Shown here: one piece after another, positions 54,043 through 64,000 of the stretch
Layout of the letters: each line of letters starts with the position of its first letter
Numbering within the stretch: the first letter of the stretch is position 1
From: Peronospora farinosa
Lineage: Eukaryota; Oomycota; Peronosporomycetes; Peronosporales; Peronosporaceae
NCBI GenBank assembly: GCA_947646735.1
Contig: CANTFK010000159.1
Coordinates: 62,001 to 126,000, forward strand
Length of the DNA stretch: 64,000 nt
Reading direction: 5' to 3'
Program-made: the position numbers and the translations under genes
The notes under the pieces: generated by a model
What the model was told of the DNA's origin: nothing
What the model saw: the letters and a program-made list of their open reading frames with translations, nothing else
Databases searched by the model: none

Positions 54043-56280
54043 TTGTCTCTTTCATCCGATTCTCGTGCCCGTAATGTTGCGTCTCCTCCGAACTTTACGT
54101 CCCCAGCCATTTCCACTGATACGATCGTTGATCTCAATGATCCGGTGAATTCATCGATTGTTCCGAATTTTGGATCATCCAATCTTCCAATTATGATGTT
54201 GGCACCATTAAACGTTACTAGTCCCAGTCTCCTACCAATTCAAGCTCCAACATCATCTTCGAAATTCCCCAACAGTCAAGTCACGCCCCTTCCATCGGTG
54301 GATCGATCCACTTTGAAAGCCCAAATCGACACTCTCTTCGATTGTCTGTAAATCTGACTAGATCCGTTCGTACAGGATAACTACGATTTGTTTCACGAAG
54401 CTGTACGCTTCCAAGAAACTCGGTGCGATCGTTTAGAAAAGGAGATCCAAAATGATCGGAAATTGACAAAGTCTTTAGTGGAATACGCCAACGAAAGATA
54501 TAACTCCCTGCGTTACGAATTGGAGAACGCCAATAAGTTGGCGGATGATTATCGCGAAGAATTGGAGAAAGCAGAAGATGACTGTCAAGAGATCTCGTAC
54601 TTACGATCTTCTCTTCTTAAAGCGACTGCAGCCCGGCATAGAGACCAAGAAAAATTCCAGTTCCAACTAGCTGCCATCGAGAACAAACTGGCCAATATTA
54701 TCGCTGCAACAAAAGTTGCCGAAGATCGAGCATCCCAAGCTATCGCTTTCAAAAATAAAGTGAAGGCTCGCCTCTCCAAATCCAAACAGAAAGTACAGGA
54801 AATTCGTAGCGCATGCAAACTGGTTCAGATCGAACGTGATCAGTTGGCGTAGAAATTGGTTGGTCAAGAAAACGAGCGCTATCAGCTAGCGCAGACGTTA
54901 GCCGATAGAGATAACGAACGTGATCAAGCTCTCCGCGCTCGAAATTCTCTCGTTGCTCGTTTGACCGATTTGGTTTCGGGTGTTGGATTGACATCTTCCT
55001 TCATGTCTCCTGCCAAAAAAATAATTTAACTCAAAATTTGAACAGCGGGAGTCCCTTCTTCCGGTAGCAAACGTCGGCGTGAGAACTCTACTTCGAGTGA
55101 GCCCAATACCAGACGTGCTCACCAGACCACGGCTACTACGGACATCTTAGCTTCTCCATCGCCTGATCTTTCCGAGTTCGACATGATTTGTACATAGTGG
55201 AATTTGATTCCCTCTCCTTCAGCAGAAGATTCAGATGGAGAAAATCAGAGTGACCTATTTCTCAGACCAAACGGATGAATCTTTGTTGGCTGCATTATCT
55301 TCGTCCCGATCTGTAGCCCGCCGTCACACGGCAACTTCGTCCCCTCGATCGTCGATCGAGGTCGACACACCTAGTCCACTCTTTTTGCCTCTTCGAGTAT
55401 CCACCGTTGCTTTGTTTGGTGAGCCCTAAAGCGATTCTAAGGGGCCGCTCAGCCTCGACAGCGAGCCCCGAGATTTTTGGAACCAATTGTTAAGTGCGGC
55501 AGAATTCGAGGCTCTTCCGTCTACCACTGTACCTAGAAATGAATAGATCCCTGGGTACCGAGATCGAGTCCCTCGATCTTCTGCAGAAACAATTCCATGG
55601 TCGGCTCGTCGGGTCAGCTTGACCTGTGTCTCGGAGTTGGATGTGGACTTTCTTTTTCGTTTCGAAACCGCCAGGATTCATTTTTTCTGTATGTGGAAAA
55701 TCACGTCGTCCAGCTGCTTCCACTCGGTCGTCTCATTTAATCACGTCTTCCCAGATTGCTCTGTTGTACGATAGTCGACCTTGGGAAATTTATGCCCGTC
55801 GGATCGATCCGATATCTTTACAGCGTAATGGATGGTTCGAGACTCTGCTCACTCAGTATTACAATTTCGAAAATCGTCACCGTCAGGCTCTAGGAGGCAT
55901 CCCATTTTCTGCCGATTTCCGTAGCGCAGCGCCGATCGATCCGGCTTTGGCAACTTTAGTTAAAGAGCGGAAACAACGACGATCGCGCTCTGGTCCCCAA
56001 TGGAAGAAAGTTTTGTAGCTGATTCTCCAAGGTATGATAAATGGACATTGCGATCTAGATATTCTACTAGATCCCGTCTTCCTCCATTTTCCTCGCACGA
56101 ACGAGAACCGATTGTGGTATCCTGGTTTATCCACGGGACGGACCAACATACCCAATTTGATCACTGCATTGTCCCTGTGTGACACTGCTAAGAACTGGAG
56201 AAACCAGTTCCGCTCTTCAATCTCCGACCACCCCGGATCATCGATCCCTCTACTGCCCGGCAAATTTGTAATCTCCAAAT
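54043..56280 (+). pseudogene. Antisense reading frame of the gypsy element: coiled-coil protein and second domain
   Basis: On the strand opposite to the integrase. From about 54043 (MSLSSDSRARNVASPPN) one frame runs with in-frame stops near 54349, 54355, 54850 and 55027. The middle is a long coiled coil (RYELENANKLADDYREELEK; DRDNERDQALRARN). A second block at about 55740-56280 is globular (DSRPWEIYARRIDPISLQRN; SLCDTAKNWRNQF), again with a stop. The reading looks like a decayed protein gene and not like chance because composition and frame persist over about 2 kb. I do not recognise the family. Confidence 0.5.
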
Positions 56281-56289
56281 AGTGGCTTT

Positions 56290-56689
56290 GGTTTCATTTT
56301 ATAACTGGATCTCTTCATATAACTTCATCTTTGTTTCCTTTGATCGTGTTCGAATTCTTCATTTCCTTCTTTTTCTCCTCCTTGGATCATTCGATCCGGA
56401 TCGGATTTCTCGATCCGAGATTATCAATCCAAAATTGTTATCTGAGAATATCGATCCGAAATTGTTGATCTTGATCGAAATCATTGATCCGAAATCGCTA
56501 ATCCATATACTCACTTAACATATTACCCACTCCACCTCCATGTGTAACCGTCTCACACACCTTCACCGCCCCTAATAGCCCATTAGTCACGACGTTCTTC
56601 CTCGTGTGATTGCATCACCTCGAAACAATTCACACTCGCTCGATTGCGATCAAACTCTTCCACCAAAGCACCGCAATTTTAATCGGCCT
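56290..56689. other. AT- and GATC-rich segment between chromodomain and antisense frame
   Basis: No coding seen. GATC occurs nine times in 56341-56520. Confidence 0.6.
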
Positions 56690-58165
56690 AATCTATCCAA
56701 GACGGCTCGTCATAATTTTTCCAATACACCAATAATTGACGGTGCACCCGACCATAACGTGTCTTACGGCCCGATCGTACATCTGCAATCCTTTCCACTT
56801 TGAATTCACCCTCCTCTAGATTACCTTCCCAGCTATCTTCTGGCAACAATGCTTCATCGAAATCAATTCGATCTGCCTCGTCTACATTCAGCAAATTCGT
56901 AGGCCGTTCCGGAAAGCTTTGACTAGTTTCAGTTTAGACACATGGACTATTGGAAACAGCCTATACGGTGTACCCGCGATTTCCAATCGTACAGCGTGAT
57001 CACCGCATTTTTCGGCTACACGAAACGGTCCATGCCACATGTGAGCCAATTTCCGAGCGTATCCATCCTTAACCCGATCCAGATAGAGCCATAATTGCGA
57101 TCCGCAACTTATCTCCAATCGATCGTGATCTGCATTAGGGCATCAGCTCGATCTTGAATCGCAAGTTTTAGTCGATCATTCACCACTGATCGTGCTCTTT
57201 GATACTGGCGTTGTATGCCATATCGCCATCGCCGTGGATCTCGATTCCGTGGCTTCGTGCTTCCTAAACGCAAGGTGGCCTCCAAAGTTGATCGTGAGTC
57301 CCAATCGCGAATCAGAAAGAACGTTGTGTCCCCACGGACACGATCTTGCGCGGTGTTAATCGCAAAAGTCAATCGATCTGTATATTCGTTCCAAATTTTT
57401 TTAATTCTCATCGGTCACATACATCTTGATTGCTCTTGTCAGAGTTTGAACCATTCGCTCAGCTGTGCCATTTGCTTGCGGCATGTATGCCATAGTAGCC
57501 CGCTATTTCTGTCCTGCGATCTTATTTAAAGCTCGGAAGAAATCAGACATAAATCCTGGCTCACGATCGTGGCGGATTGCTTCACTTACACCAAATCGTC
57601 GGAATACACATTCTTCGTAATTCTCTGCAATGGTTTGTGCAGTTCTAGACGAACTAGCCTTCACAATCACATAACTAGAGAAAAAATCGATTTACAATAA
57701 CAGTTCGGTGTTTTCTTTGAATGATCGCGGCAACGACGGGAAATGATCCATAGCCAAAATTTGAAAAGGATAGGTTGCCTGCAAAGTTTCTGGTGATCCT
57801 CCGTGATCAGATGGTCTCCCTTTGCCCGTTTCACAATCACGCATTCTTCTACATAGCGTTGCACACTCCGGTACAATCCACGCCAATGAAATTCATTCTA
57901 ATTCGTTGGTAAGTTCGACCGATTCCTTGGTGAACACCCTCCAGACTCGTATGGTAATGATGTAAGAAGTCTAGATGCAATAGCTCTGGTAACACCAAAC
58001 GAGCTAACTCTGCACAACTTTCGGATCTCGCAACCGATCCAGGGCATAAAAATAATAATCCACTTTGATCCACTTCGTAATCAGATCCGATCAGCGTGCA
58101 GGCCTTCGCTTCTTCTGCTGTTAGCCTGGCAGCGTCCCCGATCAGATATGTCTTCAAGTTGAAAA
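56690..58165 (-). pseudogene. Gypsy integrase with chromodomain, broken
   Basis: On the minus strand: H2C2 zinc finger (HHYHTSLEGVHQGIGRTYQR, near 57960), core with AMDHFPSLPRSF (first Asp), IRHDREPGFMSDFF (second Asp) and YMPQANGTAERMVQTLTRAI (Glu, near 57450), then the C-terminal barrel (WHGPFRVAEKCGDHAVRLEI) and a chromodomain (VERIADVRSGRKTRYGRVHR, near 56770, with the aromatic YW). Frameshifts and stops interrupt it, including a TAG at 56690-56688 in the chromodomain. This places the element among chromoviruses. RT and gag of this copy are missing. Confidence 0.82.
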
Positions 58166-58293
58166 TGGGTGGGGACGTAACGTTTGGAGGAGACGCAACA
58201 TTACGGGCACGAGAATCGGATGAAAGAGACCGTGAAACTAGTGGAGGCACGGATTATCTGCACTATATGCTGTAACTCAGTGCAGGGGACGGC

Positions 58294-59327
58294 TGTGGTA
58301 AAGCGATCGGATAATTTTATATGGATCGATTATAGAAATATCTTCGATCCACAATCCCGCGCTCTGATTGGCCAATAAGACATGCGAGAGGATTGGAAGA
58401 GGGAGTAACGGTGTCAAGAACACAAGAGAATATGGATCGAAAGAGCATTGGGTGTGGACCATACACCACAGTCGCGATCCAGGAGGATCGGATCGACGAA
58501 TCAGATGAGGATCGGATCTTAACCTCGATCTAGAAAGTAGATCGCAAAGCGTAACCAGTTACAGATGGATCCGTAACCTCGCTCCAGAAAGTGGATCGCA
58601 AAGGGTAGCCAGTCATCTAGATCGACAAATCCGGATCGACAGATCACTCCGGTATTTGAAGTGAACCACATAGCAAGTCCTGATATATTTCCAAGAAGGC
58701 GACACGCGGCAGTAGATCCTGGGCTACAGATAGGCAAGATCATAGGTTTTGGTATTTGATTGGTTAACATTAACAGAGTTTCTTCTACTTCTAACTACGC
58801 ACGCAGACTTCTCTTCCGGGTGGGATATTTCTTGGCCCCCCGACGATCAAGAGCTTCTGCTACGCTACGACAAGTGATATCCCTGGATTGTTTGGCCAGG
58901 GATTAAAAAAGAACTCTCAACCCAAGTAAAACTCCCCTGCGATCGGACCCAGTATAAAACGTAAAGGACAAGGCACAAGATCGAGACGGCTCAGGTGGTC
59001 AGAAGATTAAGTGAAATCAAGTGGATCAAGTATCTACATTTGGATAAGGTGGTCTCAAGGCAGACCAGGGTGACTCATAGAGCACCCCCCATACAACTTT
59101 CGATCGCGTGAGGATTTTCCACGTGATCGACTCCCCGACCAATCCCCAACCACGGTCAAGTTCAGCATCAACTCAAGTCCACCGAGAAGAGCGCCCTACC
59201 GACGGGTACACAAGGTGAGGAAGGAAAGTTACACGGATACGGGGTACCCCCTCCGTTAGTCGGTCGTCCGGGCGCCAGTGGAGAGTTGGAATCGCATCAG
59301 CAATTTTGCGAATCCCACTCCACCACA
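58294..59327 (+). repeat. Gypsy LTR, plus orientation (1034 bp)
   Basis: TGTGGTAAAGCG to CCACTCCACCACA. Preceded by polypurine tract GCAGGGGACGGC (58282-58293) and followed by a primer-binding site, so it serves both as the 3' LTR of a lost left copy and as the 5' LTR of the gypsy element to its right. Confidence 0.75.
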
Positions 59328-59328
59328 A

Positions 59329-59344
59329 TGGTGCGCGTGCCCGG
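59329..59344 (+). other. Gypsy primer-binding site
   Basis: TGGTGCGCGTGCCCGG, one base after the LTR. Complement CCGGGCACGCGCACCA fits a tRNA 3' end; the tRNA should begin GCGCGTG. I could not assign the amino acid. Confidence 0.75.
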
Positions 59345-59447
59345 ATCTTCTGGTGACTCGGGATTTCACCGTGAGTCCCTGAGAGAGATGTCAAGATCAA
59401 GACTGAACCTGGGATTAAAGCGTCAAAGGCAGAGGGATCGCCGCAGA

Positions 59448-61515
59448 TGAGTGAAGAAAAAGGATCCCCGGATCATCAGCGTTTTGGGAGGGGCGCAGAT
59501 GAGCAGAAAACAAAAGAGGAAGATCGATTACTCGATCTGGAAAAATAACCTCTACGCCCTCCCCAGGTCCCTTCGAGGACCCCTGCGGATCGCATTGCAA
59601 AACGCGATCCGTTGGATAAAAAACCTTCGGTTAAAACCGAGGGAATTTTGTTCAAGACAACTCCGAAGTCGAAGAAACAGAATTTGAAGACTTCACAAGA
59701 GCAGACGAAGACGTCAAAATTGGTAATTCGCAATGATCAAGAGAAGAAATCAGCAAAAGGTCGTAAAGCGAAGTCTAAACTGTCGAACATGGAGGAATTG
59801 GAACGATGTTTCCACCAGAAAGAGCTGAAAGCGTTACTATCAAGCGACCCATTTTAAAGATCTTGAAGCCAAAGCTGATCGGATCGTTACAGGGACCAGT
59901 GTCAGCTCCTTAAGAAACGTCAAACCAGTTAAAAGCGATCCGCGGTCTAATGGATCTACTGAAGGAGGCCGGACTTACTGCTGGAGTGTTTGACGCGCAG
60001 ACCTTGCTAGAATGCGATCACGATCAGGTGATCTAGGCAGGACGATCGTTATTCGAAAAACTAAGCCCTCTTACTGGAACAAATGATTTGGCTGAACAGG
60101 TGATCACTCCAATCTCGCCAATCGCTGAGGAATGTCATGCGGGATCATGGCAGTACGCATCAGCGGAATCAGAGGCGGATTCGGAAGTGTCGTCGATCCC
60201 TATTCAACGTATGTCGTTGGGGCCGTCGGGTGCATCATTTATACGCAAACTAATGGCGCCGATCGAGACTGCAGCACAATCAACTAGTGTATCCGTGGCA
60301 CAAGAAGCGAATCCAGTTGGGTCAAACCAGATGAATTCGTATTTCATAGCAGCTATGGACAAGTACGAGGAGGAACAACGGATCTTAGCTCGACAAAATG
60401 CTAGTCGATCAAGGAGTCATACCACTCCTTACGAGGAGCACATTCTAGATATAGAGATGGAGTCGGTTGGATCGCGTCATAGTCGATCCAACAACAATGA
60501 TCAGTATGATCTAGGACTGGAAGACCTGAGACGGCCGTTGGTAGCAGCTGCAGAAGCTACACCAAGTGGTGGATTCACTACTCAGCGAATTCGAGTATCA
60601 ACGATCGCAGATCTAAAGGAATTCACTGGGCGAGACAGAGATGAAGATCGAGCCAGAAGTTGGATCAACAAAGTCAAGTCTGCCTTCCTACGAGATCAAG
60701 CGCCGGACACTGAAAAGTGTCTCGTATTTAACGATCTACTCACGGGACCAGCGAGGAACTGGTACAGCCAGCTGAGTCGATCAACTCGTTATAATTGGAA
60801 TTCTCTGCTGGAAAGTTTCATGATTCAGTATGGAGGATACGGTGTATCAGTCGGACGGCAATATTATCAAGCAAGGAAGCAAACGAATGAGACCCCAGTG
60901 GAAAACCTGTATCGCTTGAATGTGGCGGCGATCCGAGCTAAAATTTCAATTCGGGAGGGGTCGCCAGCCACAAGACGTGAACATGTGGAACATTTTATTG
61001 AGACGTTGGATGATCGTGATCTGGCAAAACAATTGACTTTATTACGTCTGGATGATGATGATGACATGGAAGAGACTCTACGTGCATATCAACGTATGGA
61101 GACTCGTCAAAGCAAGGCATCAATGGGATCGAGCAAATTTCGTCAGCGATCAATTCCTACACCTGATCAGGCGTCTTCAAAACCGACTCGTGCAGTTAGA
61201 GCGATCCACATTGAAAGTGACAACAGTGGATCGGAATCGGAGTCGAGTGAATCAGAAATAGAGCTGGATCAACGTCGTGTTTTTTCGGCGATAACATCTG
61301 ATCAAGTGGAGAAACATTGTGATCGACAGAATGTGATCGATCAAGACAAAAGTCATGGTCGCACCGATCCCTCAAGAGCCTGTACCCATTGTGGATCGAA
61401 GAAACATGATGATCGTGGATGTTGGAAACGACTGACTTGTCAGAAATGTGGGCGCAAAGGACATCCTTCAGACAAGTGTTTTTTCGTGTGTACGGCCTGT
61501 GGGGAGATCCACTAA
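59448..61515 (+). pseudogene. Gypsy gag, broken
   Basis: It probably starts at ATG 59448 (MSEEKGSPDHQRFGRGADEQ). Stops and frameshifts break the first 600 bp (for example TAG at about 60034); from 60037 to 61515 one frame is open. The capsid part has DRARSWINKVKSAFL and LTGPARNWYSQLSRSTRYNW. Near the end are two zinc knuckles: CTHCGSKKHDDRGC and CQKCGRKGHPSDKC. Confidence 0.82.
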
Positions 61516-61559
61516 GGAGGGAACTGCCAGATGGAAGAATTTTATAGTTTGATCCGTCA

Positions 61560-62370
61560 GTGGTACGTGCCAATCAAGCATGCTGGGATGCTACCTCCAA
61601 AAGCAGAAGAGATGTTAAACTAGGACGCTCGCCAGGTTGGAATCTGGTACGAGCCGAGCGTTTTAGGCTCTGCATCTATGCATTTGTTGAAAAGGGATCT
61701 ACGGATCAAGAAGTTAACAAGCGGATTGATCCGATCAATACATGTGAAAATTTAAAATTTCCGTGTTCTGTATCAAGTATCAAAAGGGTGTATGAATATG
61801 CCAGATCGCCTGCTAAGATGGAGCTCGACCTTGCGCCAGGCGAATCACGGGGATATTGGAAATATCATACTCCAGGAAAGTGGTTCAAGCAGGCCAAGGC
61901 AGTGGGCAAGATCAATAATGAGAGGGCTACTATGCTATTTGATTCTGTAGCCGAAGTGTTGATCGTCGACACCATCTTTGCTCGTAAGGTAGGATGTGTC
62001 ATTGACGAGAGCCAAAGGCAAAAATGTATTGGAATTGGTGAGAACGCCTATATGACGGAAGGGCGCACTAAGATTAAGATCACATTGAACGGATTACTTG
62101 TATATTATTTTGATATCTGAATGGGTGATCAAGTTGGCCAAGAAGCGATCTTGGGTATGGATTTTATGGTCCCAGCAGTAATTCGCTTGAATTTGGCAGA
62201 TGGAACTCTTTGTTTACCAGATGAAGTCAAAATTCACTTAGCTGGGCGAAGACCGCCGTATCGATCGAATATGCAGCCAATCACGATTAACGATCAGCAT
62301 GTGGTAATTCCAGTAGGCGGATCAACGGAAATAAAGATTGGTAGTGGTGCCCCGAAAGCTAAGCTTTGAG
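61560..62370 (+). pseudogene. Gypsy aspartic protease, active site altered
   Basis: The block ATMLFDSVAEVLIVDTIFAR near 61930 matches the retropepsin loop, but the Gly after Asp-Ser is Val. GRTKIKITLNG and AILGMDFMVPAVIRL follow, separated by a TGA near 62118. The Val in the active-site loop should abolish activity. Confidence 0.7.
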
Positions 62371-62792
62371 TAAGGAGAGATCAAAAAGGATACCGACTGT
62401 GACTATTGGACCGGGTCGAGCTAAATATTTGCAGGTGACCAATTTAAGTGCATCGAGAAGTAATTGTAAGTCACGGATCTCCGTTAGGTTGGTGGATGGC
62501 TGCGGATATGATACCCCGATCACCCGGATATGTTTCGGTTGGATCGCGCCGTTATAATGAGTGGCAGACTTTGGCCTATAAAGCAACCACAGATTGAAAG
62601 GGAGAGTTTCTGAAGGAGCAGACAGGACCGTTGGTGGATCATCCATCGTATCCTACGCCGACTAAGATTTTGAATCGTTCTAAGAAGGACGAGAAGGAGG
62701 AAGCCATGAAAATTGAAAAGATTGAATTGTAATCGGGTGAAGAGAGAATTAACGATGAGAAAAATTTAGATCGAGCCGAAGCCAGAGATTAC

Positions 62793-64000
62793 TTGGACGA
62801 CGAAGATCAACAACTAACGAGATCGCCTGTTGTAATTAATGCGATTAGAGAAGTGGTTCGAGTACAAGATCGAACCTGTGAAGAGATCGACAATTCGAAG
62901 ATGATTGAGATTAATGATTACGATCAAGAACAGTCCGATCGAGAGAGAAAAAAATCGGATAGAATTACGATCGAAGAAGTATCAACAAGAGATGTATCAC
63001 CTAGAGAGTCGGTATATGTTCACAAAAGTGGCGAGCTGCTCACTGAAGATGTGGATCAACACCTGGCGATTTTGCCGGAGATTGTTACACCTACAGCGGA
63101 AGTAACGATCGAGGATATCCAAATTGGCGATCCTGGAGTACCATTAACGGATGATCAAAAGCAGTTACGGCAGTTGATCTGGAAGAATCGTCATTTGCTC
63201 ATAGGAAAAGGTAACGCATTACCTCCCGCAGCACGCAGGCAATTGTCGGAGGGGCCAACCCGATCGCACAAAAAGTGCGACCTGTAGCACCCAAATTTCG
63301 AGATAAATTAGCAGTTCTGATCAAGGGGTTATTGTCCGCAAAGATCATTCGGCCATCTACATCACCATGGGCTTCGCCAATTGTGATAATAATCAAGAAG
63401 AACGGTGAAGATGTTCGACTATGTATCGATTATCGACGAGCAAATCAATTGACACGATTGATGGTGTATCCGATGCCATTGATCTGTGATTTATTGCAAG
63501 ATATGGATAAAGCTATGTGGTATTGTTCCTTGGATATGGCGAGTGGATTCTGGGTGGTAGAAATGACAGAGAGAGCGAGGATGATTTCTGCATTTATTAC
63601 ACCGTCAGGTTTGTTTGAGTGGTTACGAATGCCATTCGGATTGATAATGCTCCTCAAATCTATCAGCGATTGATTGACAATGCTCTATATGGGTATTTAA
63701 AAATCGGTACAAGTTCTGATTCAAATACAGCTGAATTGCCAAAGCCGATCGACGTATTTACTGAAGGTGAACCAGAGACTGATCCGAGACCATCGGTGTT
63801 AGGTCGGCGATCATATATTGACGATATATTGATACCTGCTACATCGTGGACGTCCCTTTATGAGAAGGTGGAACGATTGTTGGAAGCGTGCAATACGTGG
63901 AATTTATCAATCGTGTGACTAAGAGTTTTTGGGGACGTCGTAAAGTAGATTACCTGGGTCATCAGGTTTTGCTTGAAGGTTTAGAAGCTCATCCAAAAGA
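62793..64000 (+). pseudogene. Gypsy reverse transcriptase, partial, broken
   Basis: A Glu/Asp-rich linker (62793-63250) leads to RT: STSPWASPIVIIIKKNGEDV, RLCIDYRRANQLT, LDMASGFWVVEM and LFEWLRMPFGL. A frameshift near 63655 separates this from NAPQIYQRLIDNALYGY and the active site SYIDDILI (near 63815). Another frameshift near 63917 precedes VDYLGHQVLLEGL at the window edge. Confidence 0.85.

Larger units (their letters stand above)
52944..58165 (-). mobile_element. Minus-strand chromodomain gypsy element, 5' part lost
   Basis: In minus orientation: integrase, chromodomain, antisense reading frame on the other strand, polypurine tract and 3' LTR. It breaks off at about 58165 in the integrase zinc-finger region, where it is joined head-on to about 120 bp of the 3' interior of a plus-strand copy followed by that copy's LTR. 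Confidence 0.6.
58294..64000 (+). mobile_element. Plus-strand Ty3/gypsy element, runs off the window
   Basis: LTR, primer-binding site, gag (59448-61515), protease (61560-62370) and the first part of reverse transcriptase (from about 63260). Several stops and frameshifts. RNase H, integrase and the 3' LTR would lie beyond 64000. Confidence 0.85.

Noticed and set aside
1..64000. tRNA or rRNA genes
   Set aside because: None recognised on reading; the only tRNA-related sequences are primer-binding sites of retroelements.

Overview
The window reads as a contig from an oomycete, most likely Peronosporales (Phytophthora or a downy mildew). The reasons are a secreted elicitin-like protein with a GPI-type tail, bZIP proteins with non-canonical basic regions, closely related AAAP amino-acid transporters, intron-bearing genes (introns mostly about 55-130 bp, GT-AG), and decayed Ty1/copia and chromodomain Ty3/gypsy retroelements. 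No taxonomic search was possible; the assignment rests on gene content and gene style.

Bases 1-43000 are gene space. In order: a mitochondrial TPR protein (+), an unidentified multi-exon gene (-) 28 bp from the divergent elicitin gene (+), a bZIP gene (-), a small five-exon gene (+) followed by an FkbH-like HAD enzyme (+), a TAF1A-like protein with a long Ser/Asp-rich tail (-), a coiled-coil nuclear-type protein (-), a 77-residue membrane protein (-) divergent from NHP2 (+), a large F-box/JmjC/kinase-like protein with an inserted SAM domain (-), a CCCH/WD40 protein (-) divergent from gamma-SNAP (+), two almost identical amino-acid transporters (-, about 9.4 kb apart) with an opposing broken third copy, prephenate dehydratase (+) preceded in frame by a transposase-type helix-turn-helix, a second bZIP (+), a broken third bZIP (-), a short Hsp70 of the HSPA13 kind (+), and EMC2 (-). 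Exon boundaries were worked out by hand; each listed set of junctions keeps the frame.

Bases 43201-51703 are one copia element. Its integrase is split by a 3.86-kb non-autonomous LTR element (45064-48919) in opposite orientation, flanked by a CAAC target duplication; joining the two sides restores the usual integrase motif.

Bases 52690-64000 are stacked gypsy elements: a relic LTR, a minus-strand chromodomain element with a 3' LTR and integrase but no 5' part, and a plus-strand element with LTR, primer-binding site, gag, protease and reverse transcriptase that runs off the window. The minus-strand element carries a long open stretch on the opposite strand between its chromodomain and its 3' LTR, encoding a coiled-coil protein plus a second domain I do not recognise. 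The plus-strand element and the small element nested in copia share the same 16-base primer-binding site and similar LTR ends, which suggests a parasite/helper pair. The gypsy DNA is strikingly rich in the tetramer GATC compared with the genes.

Most unusual candidates: the SAM domain inserted between the catalytic loop and the metal-binding Asp of a kinase-like domain fused to F-box and JmjC; the antisense reading frame in the gypsy element; and the GATC enrichment.
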